48,821 bases of DNA, taken from positions 1 through 48,821 of the forward strand of contig CBDCWT010000060.1 of NCBI GenBank assembly GCA_965223305.1, given 5' to 3'. The notes below the pieces were generated by a model, which searched no databases, was not told the DNA's origin, and saw only the letters and a program-made list of their open reading frames with translations. Positions 18,613 to 27,397 of this stretch are shown piece by piece (position 1 is the first letter of the stretch; the number at the start of each line of letters is the position of its first letter). Position numbers and translations under genes: made by a program. The stretch is from CBDCWT01 sp965223305 (GTDB taxonomy: Bacteria > Planctomycetota > Planctomycetia > Pirellulales > Pirellulaceae).

Positions 18613-19608
18613 ATGTATTATTTTGACCCGCACATCCATATGGTCTCGCGGACCACGGACGACTACGAACAGCTGGCCAAGATGGGCTGTGTCGGCATGA
18701 GCGAGCCGGCATTCTGGGCGGGCTTTGACCGCGGCAGCGTCGAAAGTTTCCGGGACTACTTCCGACAATTGACCGAATTTGAACCGACCCGCGCAGGCCA
18801 ATACCGGGTGCAACATTTCACCTGGCTCTGTATCAATGCCAAAGAAGCGGAGAACGTGGCACTTTCGCGGGAAGTGATCAACATGATCCCCGAGTTTCTC
18901 GATTGCCCCGGCGTGCTGGGCATCGGTGAAATCGGACTCAACAAGAATACGCGGAACGAAGCGACAATTTTCCTGGAGCACTTGGATCTGGCAGCCCGTT
19001 TTCAACAACAGATCTTGATTCACACGCCACATTTGGAGGACAAGTTCCAGGGGACGCGGATGATCGTTGATATGCTCTGTGATGACCGCCGCCTGGATCA
19101 TCACCGGGTGCTGGTGGACCATGTGGAAGAACACACGGTGCGAGCGGTGCTGGAGCGGGGCTTTTGGGCCGGCATGACACTCTACCCGGTCAGCAAATGT
19201 ACGCCCGCCAGGGCCGCTGACATGGTGGAAATGTATGGGCCGGAGCGGCTGTTGGTCAATTCAGCCGGGGACTGGGGCCCGTCGAAACCGACGGCTGTAC
19301 CCGATTTCATCCTGGAAATGCGGCGTCGTGGCCACCCGGAGAGCCTGATCCGCCGAGTGGTATACGAGAATCCGCTGGAGTTCTTCAGCCAGAGCGAGAA
19401 TTTTCGTTTTCCAGCCGCCCACCCTCTAGCCGAGCCTCACGCCCGTAGCGGAAGCCGCCAGGCTTTCGGCAGGGCACACTCCGTGCGCCGTCCGGCCCAA
19501 GTAGCAGGCACACTCCGTGTGCCGTCCGACCGACCGAAAGCTTGGCGCCAAAGTAGCAGGCACACTCCGTGTGCCGTCCGCGCGGCCGAAAGCCTGGCGC
19601 CAAAGTAG
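18613..19608 (+). CDS. TatD-family metal-dependent hydrolase, EboB-like, with repeat-encoded C-terminus
   Basis: The domain is an amidohydrolase-like barrel with metal ligands DPHIHM, GEIGLNKN, ILIHTPH, LVDHVEEHTV and NSAGDWG. The opening (SRTTDDYEQLAKMGCVGMSE) and FWAGMTLYPVSK fit the EboB branch of TatD proteins as I remember it. A 271-residue protein would end near FRFPAAH. Instead the frame continues about 60 residues through hairpin repeats (RSGSRQAFGRAHSVR...) to 19608. Removing one C from CCC at 19422-19424 creates a TAG at 19427-19429. So the tail is either a lost stop codon or a sequence error. Confidence 0.85.
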   Translation: MYYFDPHIHMVSRTTDDYEQLAKMGCVGMSEPAFWAGFDRGSVESFRDYFRQLTEFEPTRAGQYRVQHFTWLCINAKEAENVALSREVINMIPEFLDCPGVLGIGEIGLNKNTRNEATIFLEHLDLAARFQQQILIHTPHLEDKFQGTRMIVDMLCDDRRLDHHRVLVDHVEEHTVRAVLERGFWAGMTLYPVSKCTPARAADMVEMYGPERLLVNSAGDWGPSKPTAVPDFILEMRRRGHPESLIRRVVYENPLEFFSQSENFRFPAAHPLAEPHARSGSRQAFGRAHSVRRPAQVAGTLRVPSDRPKAWRQSSRHTPCAVRAAESLAPK

Positions 19609-19720
19609 CAGGCACACTCCGTGTGCCGTCCGACCGACCGAAAGCTTGGCGCCAAAGTAGCAGGCACACTCCGTGTGCCGTCCGACCGACCGAAAGCCTG
19701 GCGGCATTGCTACGCGGCGT
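19443..19720. repeat. Hairpin repeat array with 52-bp period
   Basis: A single GTAGCGGAAGCCGCCAGG-type copy (19445-19469) is followed by a divergent hairpin. Four 52-bp units follow at about 19501, 19553, 19605 and 19657. Each contains the perfect hairpin GGCACAC-TCC-GTGTGCC and then CCGAAAGC(C/T)TGGCG. The latter is the reverse complement of the 55-bp array core, so both arrays use the same parts. The array overlaps the 3' end of the EboB-like frame and the gap to the next, convergent gene. Confidence 0.9.
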
Positions 19721-21091
19721 TTAACGCGAGGTCGGCCGAGTGCTGGAGCGACGTGGCAACTGGCTGGCTGCCGAATCATCGGGCGTGCCGTACCGCCCGG
19801 TTCGAGCCGCATCGCGGATGCGGCCCCCCAGCCCCATGGCATCGATCAACTTGTGCACCGAAATCTCTTCCACGTTGTAGCGGCCGGCGGACTCGACCAT
19901 TTGCGAATAGCTACGAATCGCGTTGGGATCGGAAGCTTCGGTGGGGCGTTCGCCCAAGACCAGATATCGCGTGTGCACTGAAACATCCCCCTTCACTTCG
20001 CCGTCTGGGCTGTCCTCGGCGTCGACTTCGCCACCATACTGGCGAATCAAGTTCTTCACCAGTTCGCGGTCGTCCCGGCCATCGTTGTTGATGTCCATTT
20101 TGCCAGCCAGGGCGTACCGCAGCGTGGAGCCCGGATTCCAGATCGGGCTGGCGATCAAGTCGTCCGACAGAATGGGGTCGGTGTTCTTGTCGTCGACGAT
20201 GCGACCTTCTGCTGTATGCCCATTGCGGACATTGGTGATCTCGATGCGTCCCTTCTTCACGGCGGTACTGAGGTTATTTTCGTCGCGGCCGTAAACATCA
20301 AAGGACAAATTGCGGCGCAGCCCATCATTGCGTCCCAAATTCACCCACACCGTACGGCTCCGCTGGTCCACCCAAGTTATTTTCCCATCGGGTGCCTCCA
20401 GCTTGGGCTCGCCCATTTCGTCGACGATTTTCTTCAGCCGATCGTACATCGTCTTCACCACGGCCAGTTCTTCTTCCGCATTACGCACCTGTTCGGCCGA
20501 TTCACGGCGTACTTGCTCGGCCTCGTTGGTCTTCTGGGCGACTTGGCGCAGCAGTTCTTGTCGCTGCGCGTCGTCCTGTTGACGCTGACCGCCCAAGTCG
20601 GTCAGGTAGGACTGCAGCTTTTGTTCCGCTTCCTGGCGGGCATTCTGCGCGACGGCCAATTGCTCGCGAAAGGAAGTCTCCGCCTGGCTCAACTGTCCCT
20701 GCAGCTTTTGTTGAGAATCCTGAAACCGCAAGATCTGGTTCTGTTTATCCTGCAGCGAGGTGAACAGGTATTTCTGGATGTCGCGATAGTTGTGTTGCGG
20801 TTCCTCCAACCCGGCCGCGTAAGCATTCTTGTCGGCGGTGAACGAGGTCTCAATCGTGTCGAGGTTGGCTTCGGTTGGAAAACCGACCATGGCCTTGAGC
20901 CGATTGCTCTCCTGCACGGCCGACCGTTCCCGGGACTCTAGATCGCTCACCTTCTGAGCGTCGGTTTCCGCCTGACTCGAATATCGGTTGAGCCGCACCA
21001 ACAGGGCAATCGTGATGACCCAACTGATCGCGGTCAAAATGACAAACGCGATTAGGGCGACATGCACAGCCTGACTCTCACGCTTGGCCAT
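19721..21091 (-). CDS. Membrane-anchored coiled-coil protein of unknown function
   Basis: A 456-residue protein. The ATG at 21089-21091 is preceded by AGGAGGT, a strong ribosome-binding site, which decides against the longer frame. One membrane segment (VALIAFVILTAISWVITIALLV) anchors it. Residues 40-230 form a long, Gln/Glu/Arg-rich coiled coil. A beta-rich region follows (ITWVDQRSRTVWVNLGRNDGLRR, SFDVYGRD). The segment NLIRQYGGEVDAEDSPDGE with HTRYLVLGERP vaguely resembles a BRCT fold; this is only an impression. It looks like a planctomycete-specific envelope protein. It converges on the EboB-like gene. Confidence 0.75.
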   Translation of the reverse strand: MAKRESQAVHVALIAFVILTAISWVITIALLVRLNRYSSQAETDAQKVSDLESRERSAVQESNRLKAMVGFPTEANLDTIETSFTADKNAYAAGLEEPQHNYRDIQKYLFTSLQDKQNQILRFQDSQQKLQGQLSQAETSFREQLAVAQNARQEAEQKLQSYLTDLGGQRQQDDAQRQELLRQVAQKTNEAEQVRRESAEQVRNAEEELAVVKTMYDRLKKIVDEMGEPKLEAPDGKITWVDQRSRTVWVNLGRNDGLRRNLSFDVYGRDENNLSTAVKKGRIEITNVRNGHTAEGRIVDDKNTDPILSDDLIASPIWNPGSTLRYALAGKMDINNDGRDDRELVKNLIRQYGGEVDAEDSPDGEVKGDVSVHTRYLVLGERPTEASDPNAIRSYSQMVESAGRYNVEEISVHKLIDAMGLGGRIRDAARTGRYGTPDDSAASQLPRRSSTRPTSR

Positions 21092-21654
21092 GGACGCTGA
21101 AACCTCCTGAGGACTTACGAGTGGATCCCAGTTGCGAATGCGAGAAGAACTGCCGGCCGAGCCACCCCACACGGGGCACCCGCCGGAGGTATCGCGTGGG
21201 TCCGCCGAGGAAGCAGCGATTTCCGCCTCGTGCTCAACACCCGCTGGTGACGCAACTTACGGTCAGATAAGCTCTTGGTTGAGTCTAATCGGGCTGTTGC
21301 GGGGTGTCAACGAATTGCTGCGGGTTGCTCGTCGGCCCGTCACCCGGGTCAGGCGGCCAAGAAATCGGCCCAGCGGGGCCCGATTTTGGGAAAATCTACT
21401 GGCGGTCTCCAGCCAAAATGGTTATGTTACGGGCAGACATGAGTGGCGCTGCCGTCGCACCACGGCGGCGGCCCGCTGCGACACCCTTCCCAGGATGCAT
21501 CCTCGCGACCGTGACTCTTCCTGAGCGAGCTGCTGCTGATTCAGTGATGTGACAACTCTGTGGCGGACCAGATCCACTTGGCCAGCGCCGCCCCGGCATC
21601 GCTTGTGAACGAGCCTGCCGTGCCAGGATGCTCCAAAATTCACCGACTGCCGCC
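21092..21654. other. Gene-free stretch between divergent genes
   Basis: About 560 bases between the coiled-coil gene and coaE. The open frames here lack motifs and overlap each other on both strands. It must hold two promoters; none was recognised. Confidence 0.4.
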
Positions 21655-22404
21655 ATGGTTCCGACACCACCGACCGTGAGTCCGGAGCGTGCCGCGCGAC
21701 CCGCCGCGTTGGGGATTCCGGTAATTGGCGTCGTGGGTGGAATTGCCAGCGGCAAGTCCGCTGTGGCCCAGCAGTTGGCGGCATTGGGCGGCACCGTGAT
21801 TGATGGGGACCGCCTGGGACATGAGGTGTTGACGCTGCCGCAGGTGCGCGAAGCGATTCGCCACGTCTGGGGTGATGCCGTCTTCGCTGGCAATGGCCAG
21901 GTCGACCGGCGCGCCCTGGCTCGGCGCGTATTCGGGCCGAGCACTGAGCCTGCTGGCGAGCGACGCTCGGAAGGACCTTCGGCACTGGCACAGTTGGAAG
22001 CAATCACGCATCCGGAAATTGAAAAACTGCTGGAACAGCGGATCCGAGCCGTGCGGGAGGCACAGGCCGTGCCGGCCATCGTGGTCGACGCCGCCGTGTT
22101 GCTCAAAGCAGGCTGGGATCGTCACTGCGATCAGATCCTGTTTGTGGATGCCCCACGCCCAACACGCCTCCTCCGGGCCCTGGAGCGGGGCTGGACCGAA
22201 ACGGAATTCGAAGCGCGCGAGCAGGCCCAATGGCCGGTCGAAATGAAGCGACAACGGGCCACCCATGTAGTGAATGGTGACCGTCCCTTGGCCGAAGTCG
22301 CCGAGTACTTGCGACAGTGGTGGCGGCAACAGGGGCTGCCCCTCCCGCAGCCAGGCGGTGCCAGAGAGAGCGGGGACGACATCAGCTCAGCCTACCCCGC
22401 CTGA
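21655..22404 (+). CDS. coaE: Dephospho-CoA kinase
   Basis: The last step of coenzyme A synthesis: ATP-dependent 3'-phosphorylation of dephospho-CoA. The P-loop is GVVGGIASGKSAVAQQLA, followed by VIDGDRLGHEVL (the substrate-binding DxxxH). ITHPEI, IVVDAAVLLKAGWD and the C-terminal QRATHVVNGD region fit CoaE. With the ATG at 21655 the length is 249 residues, slightly long because of an N-terminal Pro/Thr-rich extension and an insert near residue 100. A start at 21628 is also possible. It precedes rho on the same strand. Confidence 0.92.
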   Translation: MVPTPPTVSPERAARPAALGIPVIGVVGGIASGKSAVAQQLAALGGTVIDGDRLGHEVLTLPQVREAIRHVWGDAVFAGNGQVDRRALARRVFGPSTEPAGERRSEGPSALAQLEAITHPEIEKLLEQRIRAVREAQAVPAIVVDAAVLLKAGWDRHCDQILFVDAPRPTRLLRALERGWTETEFEAREQAQWPVEMKRQRATHVVNGDRPLAEVAEYLRQWWRQQGLPLPQPGGARESGDDISSAYPA

Positions 22405-22709
22405 GAGTGGACTCCCAAGAACATCCCGGGCACCCATCATTGAGCCCGGGGCCAAGGCTCCCAAGAAAATAACGAATAGATCACGGAACCAGCGGTCGGT
22501 GGCCCACGTACCGACAACAGGCGATTGCTCCCAGGCAACTCGCGCCTGCGGCCAGAGCGGCCGCCCAACCTTACTGGCCACCCCCCTGACGGTTGCGAAT
22601 TTGGCTTCACCGCCCATCGCTGCTTTTCATTTGCCCCTCCGCCGCTCCTTCCCGATGGGTCCCGAGCGGCCCCAGCTACTTTTCGCCAATCTTGCAGGAA
22701 CAACTGAGC
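22405..22709. other. Leader of rho
   Basis: About 300 bases between coaE and rho with no supported gene. Long rho leaders often serve autoregulation; nothing specific can be shown here. Confidence 0.35.
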
Positions 22710-24209
22710 ATGAACGACCAACAGCCCCCAGCCAAGCGCTCGCCGCAGCCAGCGGGCCCGCCGCGCAAGAATACGGGTCGTGCCCACCGGAGTCGCAATC
22801 CGCGAAACCAGCCGCGTCGCGAGAACCAGCCTGCCGATCCGTACCAGGACGAACAGGAACCGATGTCGCTGGCCGAAGAAATTGCCAGCGGCCAATCGAC
22901 CGTCGCTGACGAGTCGGTCGGTGATCTGCTGGCATCGGGCGACCAGGACCTGCACATCGCCGAACTGCAGAAGCTGAGTATGTCCGAGTTGATCGAAGCG
23001 GCACGCAAAGAAAACGTGGCCGATGTGCTGGGAGTGCGCAAGCAAGACCTGATCTTCAAGATCCTCAAAGAGCGGGTCAAGATGAACGGGCTGATGTACG
23101 GCGAAGGCACGCTGGAAATCCTGCCCGATGGGTTCGGATTTCTCCGCAGCCCCGACTATCATTACCTCTCCTGCCCCGATGACATCTATGTCTCACCCAG
23201 CCAGATTCGCCGCTTTGGCCTCAAGACCGGCGTCACCGTATCCGGGCAAATCCGTCCGCCCAAGGAGAACGAGCGGTATTTTGCCCTCCTGCGAGTCGAA
23301 GCGATCAATTACCAAGACCCCAGCCTCATGTCGTCGAAAGTCGATTTCGATGATCTCACCCCCCTGCACCCCAACCAGCGCATCGTGATGGAGACCTCTG
23401 CCGACGTGGTGGAAACACGCGTTGTGGACATGATCGTACCGATCGGCTTTGGCCAGCGGGGCCTGATCGTCAGCCCCCCGCGGGCGGGCAAAACGATCCT
23501 GATGCAAAAGATGGCCAAAGCTGTCCTGGCGAATTATCCGGAAGCCTACGTAATCATGTTGCTGATCGACGAGCGTCCGGAAGAGGTGACCGACATGGAG
23601 CGGGAGGTCAAGGGACGGAATTGCGAGGTCGTCAGCAGTACCTTCGACGAACCAGCCACACGGCACATCCAGGTGTCAGAAATGGTGATCGAAAAAGCGA
23701 AGCGGATGGTTGAATTCGGCTATGATGTGGTGATTTTCCTGGACTCCATCACACGTCTGGCGCGGGCCTGGAATTCGGAGTGCCCGCAATCCGGCAAAGT
23801 CCTCTCCGGGGGCCTGGACGCCAACGCACTGCAACGCCCCAAACGCTTCTTCGGCTCGGCACGGAAGGTCGAGGAGGGAGGCTCGCTGACCATTCTCTCC
23901 ACGGCCCTGATCGAGACAGGCAGCCGCATGGACGACGTGATTTTCGAAGAATTCAAGGGGACGGGCAACCTCGAGATCGTGCTGGATCGATCCCTGGTGG
24001 ACAAGCGGATCTGGCCCGCCATCGACATCAACCGTAGCGGTACCCGCCGGGAAGAAAAGCTGCTCGATCCCGAGGAGCACAAGCGGATTGTGATGATGCG
24101 ACGTGTCCTGAACGAAATGAACCCCTCCGATGCAATGGAACGCTTGGTTTCCCGCTTGCAAAAAACCAAATCGAACGCAGAATTCCTAATGAGCATCAAT
24201 CCGGAGTGA
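22710..24209 (+). CDS. rho: Transcription termination factor Rho
   Basis: A hexameric RNA-dependent ATPase that ends transcription. The product is 499 residues from the ATG at 22710. About 90 basic and Pro/Asn-rich residues come first (SPQPAGPPRKNTGRAHRSRN). Then follow the Rho N-terminal helices (MSELIEAARKENV), the cold-shock-like RNA-binding domain (GTLEILPDGFGFLRS) and the ATPase: Walker A SPPRAGKTILMQ, Walker B DVVIFLDSITRLARAWN, Q-loop region GGLDANALQRPKRFFG and R-loop GTGNLEIVLDRS. All key motifs are present. The basic N-terminal extension is common in high-GC or planctomycete Rho. Confidence 0.97.
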   Translation: MNDQQPPAKRSPQPAGPPRKNTGRAHRSRNPRNQPRRENQPADPYQDEQEPMSLAEEIASGQSTVADESVGDLLASGDQDLHIAELQKLSMSELIEAARKENVADVLGVRKQDLIFKILKERVKMNGLMYGEGTLEILPDGFGFLRSPDYHYLSCPDDIYVSPSQIRRFGLKTGVTVSGQIRPPKENERYFALLRVEAINYQDPSLMSSKVDFDDLTPLHPNQRIVMETSADVVETRVVDMIVPIGFGQRGLIVSPPRAGKTILMQKMAKAVLANYPEAYVIMLLIDERPEEVTDMEREVKGRNCEVVSSTFDEPATRHIQVSEMVIEKAKRMVEFGYDVVIFLDSITRLARAWNSECPQSGKVLSGGLDANALQRPKRFFGSARKVEEGGSLTILSTALIETGSRMDDVIFEEFKGTGNLEIVLDRSLVDKRIWPAIDINRSGTRREEKLLDPEEHKRIVMMRRVLNEMNPSDAMERLVSRLQKTKSNAEFLMSINPE

Positions 24210-24260
24210 GCAGCGTGCGTTGCTCGCGGTCCAGCTGATGCCAAAGGCCCTTGTGATTTT

Positions 24261-24758
24261 GTGAACGTATTCGACGCCCAATCAGCATCGCTGGAACAAC
24301 TCGGTGAATCACCCTGGATCGGTGTGGTGGTCAGCCGCTTCAATCCGAGTATCACCGAGAACCTGCTCCAAGGCTGCCTGGAAACGCTCACCGCCCGCGG
24401 TGTGGACGCCCACAAGGTGGATGTGGCTTGGGTACCCGGTGCCTGGGAACTTCCCGTAATCGCTCAGCATATGGCCTCCTCCGGGCGGTATGCCGCCGTG
24501 ATTTGCCTGGGAGCTGTGATTCGCGGGGATACCACCCACGACCAGTACATCAACCAGCAGGTGAGCCAATCGCTGGGCCAGATCGCCCTCCAGTCCGGAG
24601 TACCCGTCCTGTTCGGCTTGCTCACCTGCCAATCGGTCGAACAGGCGATTGAACGGAGTGGCGGTCGAGTGGGTAACAAAGGTGTGGATTGCGCCGAAGC
24701 CGCCTTGGAGATGGCCACACTGATCCACCAACTGTCCCGACATCAACCGTCACCTTAG
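24261..24758 (+). CDS. ribH: 6,7-dimethyl-8-ribityllumazine synthase
   Basis: The penultimate step of riboflavin synthesis: it joins the ribityl-aminouracil intermediate to dihydroxybutanone phosphate. The 165-residue product shows VVSRFNPSITENLL, VPGAWELPVIAQ, LGAVIRGDTTHDQYI with the catalytic His, VPVLFGLLTC and GNKGVDCAEAALEM. It starts with GTG at 24261; no better start lies nearby. It sits 51 bases after rho and 46 before nusB; ribH-nusB adjacency is widespread. Confidence 0.95.
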   Translation: MNVFDAQSASLEQLGESPWIGVVVSRFNPSITENLLQGCLETLTARGVDAHKVDVAWVPGAWELPVIAQHMASSGRYAAVICLGAVIRGDTTHDQYINQQVSQSLGQIALQSGVPVLFGLLTCQSVEQAIERSGGRVGNKGVDCAEAALEMATLIHQLSRHQPSP

Positions 24759-24804
24759 TGTCCAGTGTCACCCAACGCCAGCACACAGCACCGCGGCGGA
24801 ATTT

Positions 24805-25209
24805 ATGGCTAGACGCAGCCGAGCTCGCGAAGTTGTCCTGCAACTTCTCTATCAAGACGACCAGAACCCACGTAGTGATCTGGTACAGGCCGACCGTTTT
24901 CTCAGCGATCGCCTGCACCATCATGCCGCGCTGGTGGAGTTCGCTCAGAGCCTGCTCTCAGGAGTGCGACGGAACCGGCCGGAACTGGATGAACTGCTGA
25001 CCCAGCGGGCCAGCAACTGGACACTCAGCCGCATGGCCATCACTGACCGGAACATCTTGCGGCTGGGAGCCTACGAACTGCTCTACACCGACACCCCGCG
25101 AAGTGTGGTGATCAACGAGGCAGTGGAACTGGCCAAGCGTTACGGCGGCCCACAGTCGGGGCATTTTGTCAACGGCATTCTCGATGGGCTCGTTCCTCCG
25201 CAATCGTAG
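24805..25209 (+). CDS. nusB: Transcription antitermination protein NusB
   Basis: A 134-residue all-helical RNA-binding protein of the rRNA antitermination complex. It starts MARRSRAREVVLQLLYQ, the typical Arg-rich helix, and ends DILRLGAYELLY-type (NILRLGAYELLYTDTPRSVVI) followed by INEAVELAKRYGG and FVNGILDGL. The stop TAG at 25207-25209 lies inside a GTAGCGGAAGCCGC hairpin-repeat copy, so the repeat supplies the end of the gene. Confidence 0.95.
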   Translation: MARRSRAREVVLQLLYQDDQNPRSDLVQADRFLSDRLHHHAALVEFAQSLLSGVRRNRPELDELLTQRASNWTLSRMAITDRNILRLGAYELLYTDTPRSVVINEAVELAKRYGGPQSGHFVNGILDGLVPPQS

Positions 25210-25273
25210 CGGAAGCCGCGCGTGAGCCGCAGGGCTCACGAGCTTAGTCGGCAGGCTGCAAGCGTAGCCTGCC
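25206..25273. repeat. Hairpin repeats behind nusB
   Basis: A half copy of GTAGCGGAAGCCGC overlaps the nusB stop. Two perfect hairpins follow: CGTGAGCC-GCAG-GGCTCACG (25221-25240) and GGCAGGCT-GCAAGCGT-AGCCTGCC (25250-25273). They could terminate the coaE-rho-ribH-nusB transcript, although no U-tract follows. Confidence 0.75.
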
Positions 25274-25334
25274 AATAAACGGAGAGGTCGCGGAGGCATT
25301 TGCCTCAGCGTCCGAAACCTACCCGGGCGGGTCC

Positions 25335-27369
25335 GTGCCTGTCCGGAACCTGTTTCTCGAACTTCGAAAAGGAGGTAAGCAGCTAGTGTCACCGTAATAG
25401 TGATAACGGAGGAGCCAGGAAGCAGGACTTGGGGGGGATTCACGATTCGGCCTCGTCGGAGCGTCAACCGCCGCGGATCGGTGAAACGCGATGGTCGAGC
25501 CTCAAACGACCGTCGGCGGGCGACAGACACGGTTAGTCGTTCGTCAAACGACAGGGTGGTTGGTGGATTCACCTCGGGAAAATGGCTCGTGAGCACGACC
25601 GGTGAGGTCCCAACTCGTCCGCACAGAAATGTTCGGTAAGCCAATGTATAAGCCGACGGTGAAAGCAGCGGCAAAGCGAGAGGAGCGGAAGCACCAGGGG
25701 GCAAGGAAGCAACATCCACCCCGATAACGCTTCCCCGGTGAAACGGGAGCCAAGGCAAACGCCATGGCTCACGGGACCACAGCAGATCCGGAGTAGTCCG
25801 AGAACGTGCTCTCGGATGAAAGGAGCAACCTGACTCAGTCCGTCCTCGACGGAAGGTCTGATACCCACAGTTAGCCGTCTTCCGAGACCGCACCAAATGC
25901 GGGGCTGTGCCCTGCCAAGCCCAGCCATCGGAAGACACTGGCTAAGAACATGGGAATGACGTCCGCGCGAGGAAGGCGGCTGGATCAACATAGGATGAAC
26001 CCATGGTGAGAAAGCGAAAGAAGAAGCAGAGAGTCCACTCGCTCACCGGCCGCATCGACGACCGGCTGATGCGAGAGGCTTTTCGAGCGGTCAAGCGGAA
26101 TCGTGGCGCTGCGGGAATCGACAAGGTCAGTATTGCTATGTTCGAGAAGAACCTCGACGCAAATCTGGCCTCACTCCAGCGGGATTTGAAGACACGTGGT
26201 GCCTTCCACCCGAAACCCTTACGGCGAGTGTGGATTTCCAAAGACGCACGAGGCAAGAAATTGCGTCCGCTTGGCATTCCGGCGGTCAGAGATCGCGTGG
26301 CTCAGGAAGTGATTCGAAGACTTCTGCAACCGATCTTTGAGCCCCTGTTTCACGAATGCTCGTTCGGGTTTCGCCCCGGGCGAAGCTGCCACGACGCGAT
26401 TCGGCGGGTGCTATCGTTCCATGAAGACGGAAACCGGGTCACTCTTGACGCGGACATTGCCGGCTTTTTCGATAACATCCCGCACCAATTGATTTTCGAC
26501 GTGGTCGCTGAGGAAATCGCCGATGGCAATATCCTGAATCTCGTGGCGAAGTTTCTGGCAGCGGGGGTCATGGAAAACGGAGTTTTCAAACCCACCACGA
26601 TCGGCACGCCGCAAGGCGGGGTGATCAGTCCGTTACTGGCAAACATCGTGCTGAATAAGCTCGATCAGCGTCTCCATGAAGCGGGTTACCGCTTTGTCCG
26701 TTACGCCGACGACTTTATCGTTGTTTGCCGCAGCAGACAGCAGGCAGAAGCAGCCCTGACATTGGTCACAGAAGTGATGACCGACATGGGACTCTCGCTG
26801 AGTCCCGAGAAAACGAAAATCGCCAGCTATGGAAAGGGCTATGACTTTCTAGGCTTTCGATTGTCGAGTCGGTCCCGCACAATGCGGATCAAGTCAGTGG
26901 AGAAATTCAAGACGAAGATTCGGGAGATAACCCGTCGGTGCCACAACCTGGACGCCAGAGTGATCGAGAAACTGAACCAAGTCATACGAGGCACGGCGAA
27001 CTATTTCGCCGCGGAGTTCTCCACATGCGTCAAGCTCTTTCAAAAGCTCGACAAGTGGATTCGCATGCGGGTCCGCAGCATGAAGTTCAAACGGAAGTGG
27101 TCCCAGGACAACTACCGGATGCGCCAGAGATACTTTGACAAAAAACTTGGGCTCCTCCAGCTTCTCACTTTCACCAACACCACGATGGGGATATGTTGAC
27201 CCGGTTCCTCAACCACCTCCGTGGCGGCCGAGCCGCCTCGGAGGTGCGAGGCAATCGGTCGGGGGTCGCCCGGTGCGGGAAAGCCGCACGCCGGTAAATG
27301 TGGGGAATGAACCCCACCGCGACAACGGGGAGGCGGTGGCTGGAATAGCCCAGCCACTGTCTTACCCAC
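25335..27369 (+). mobile_element. Group II intron (5' end approximate)
   Basis: A structured non-coding stretch of about 600 bases precedes a reverse transcriptase gene. Behind it is a domain V candidate at 27266-27298: GTGCGG and CCGCAC pair around GAAAG, with a two-base GC bulge and a CCG/CGG base. A further hairpin (GTGGCTGG-AATAGC-CCAGCCAC, 27336-27357) ending in ACCCAC at 27369 could be domain VI and the 3' splice site. The 5' end is uncertain: GTGCC at 25335 or GTGTC at 25386 are candidates. The base after 27369 starts TCAGGCTTTCGG, part of the hairpin repeat, so the intron seems to sit in a repeat copy. Confidence 0.75.
26003..27199 (+). CDS. ltrA: Group II intron-encoded reverse transcriptase/maturase
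   Basis: A 398-residue protein that helps the intron RNA fold and copies it into DNA. RT motifs in order are RGAAGIDKVS, RPLGIPAVRDRVAQEV, SFGFRPGRSCHDAI, TLDADIAGFFDNI, IGTPQGGVISPLLANIVL, RYADDFIVVC (catalytic YADD) and KTKIASYGKGYDFLGF. A short maturase (X) domain follows. There is no HNH endonuclease domain, and the C-terminus is short. All catalytic residues look intact. Confidence 0.95.
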   Translation: MVRKRKKKQRVHSLTGRIDDRLMREAFRAVKRNRGAAGIDKVSIAMFEKNLDANLASLQRDLKTRGAFHPKPLRRVWISKDARGKKLRPLGIPAVRDRVAQEVIRRLLQPIFEPLFHECSFGFRPGRSCHDAIRRVLSFHEDGNRVTLDADIAGFFDNIPHQLIFDVVAEEIADGNILNLVAKFLAAGVMENGVFKPTTIGTPQGGVISPLLANIVLNKLDQRLHEAGYRFVRYADDFIVVCRSRQQAEAALTLVTEVMTDMGLSLSPEKTKIASYGKGYDFLGFRLSSRSRTMRIKSVEKFKTKIREITRRCHNLDARVIEKLNQVIRGTANYFAAEFSTCVKLFQKLDKWIRMRVRSMKFKRKWSQDNYRMRQRYFDKKLGLLQLLTFTNTTMGIC

Positions 27370-27397
27370 TCAGGCTTTCGGTAGCGCTGAAGCCCGC

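Noticed and set aside
21132..21524. Plus-strand frame in the gap before coaE
   Set aside because: Overlaps the 5' end of the coiled-coil gene on the other strand; no motif and no ribosome-binding site.
22437..23162. Minus-strand frames opposite coaE and rho
   Set aside because: Antisense shadows of well-supported genes in GC-rich DNA.
24958..25938. Minus-strand frame of 326 codons opposite nusB and the intron 5' part
   Set aside because: Covers structured intron RNA and a confirmed gene; composition is low-complexity, and no domain is recognisable.
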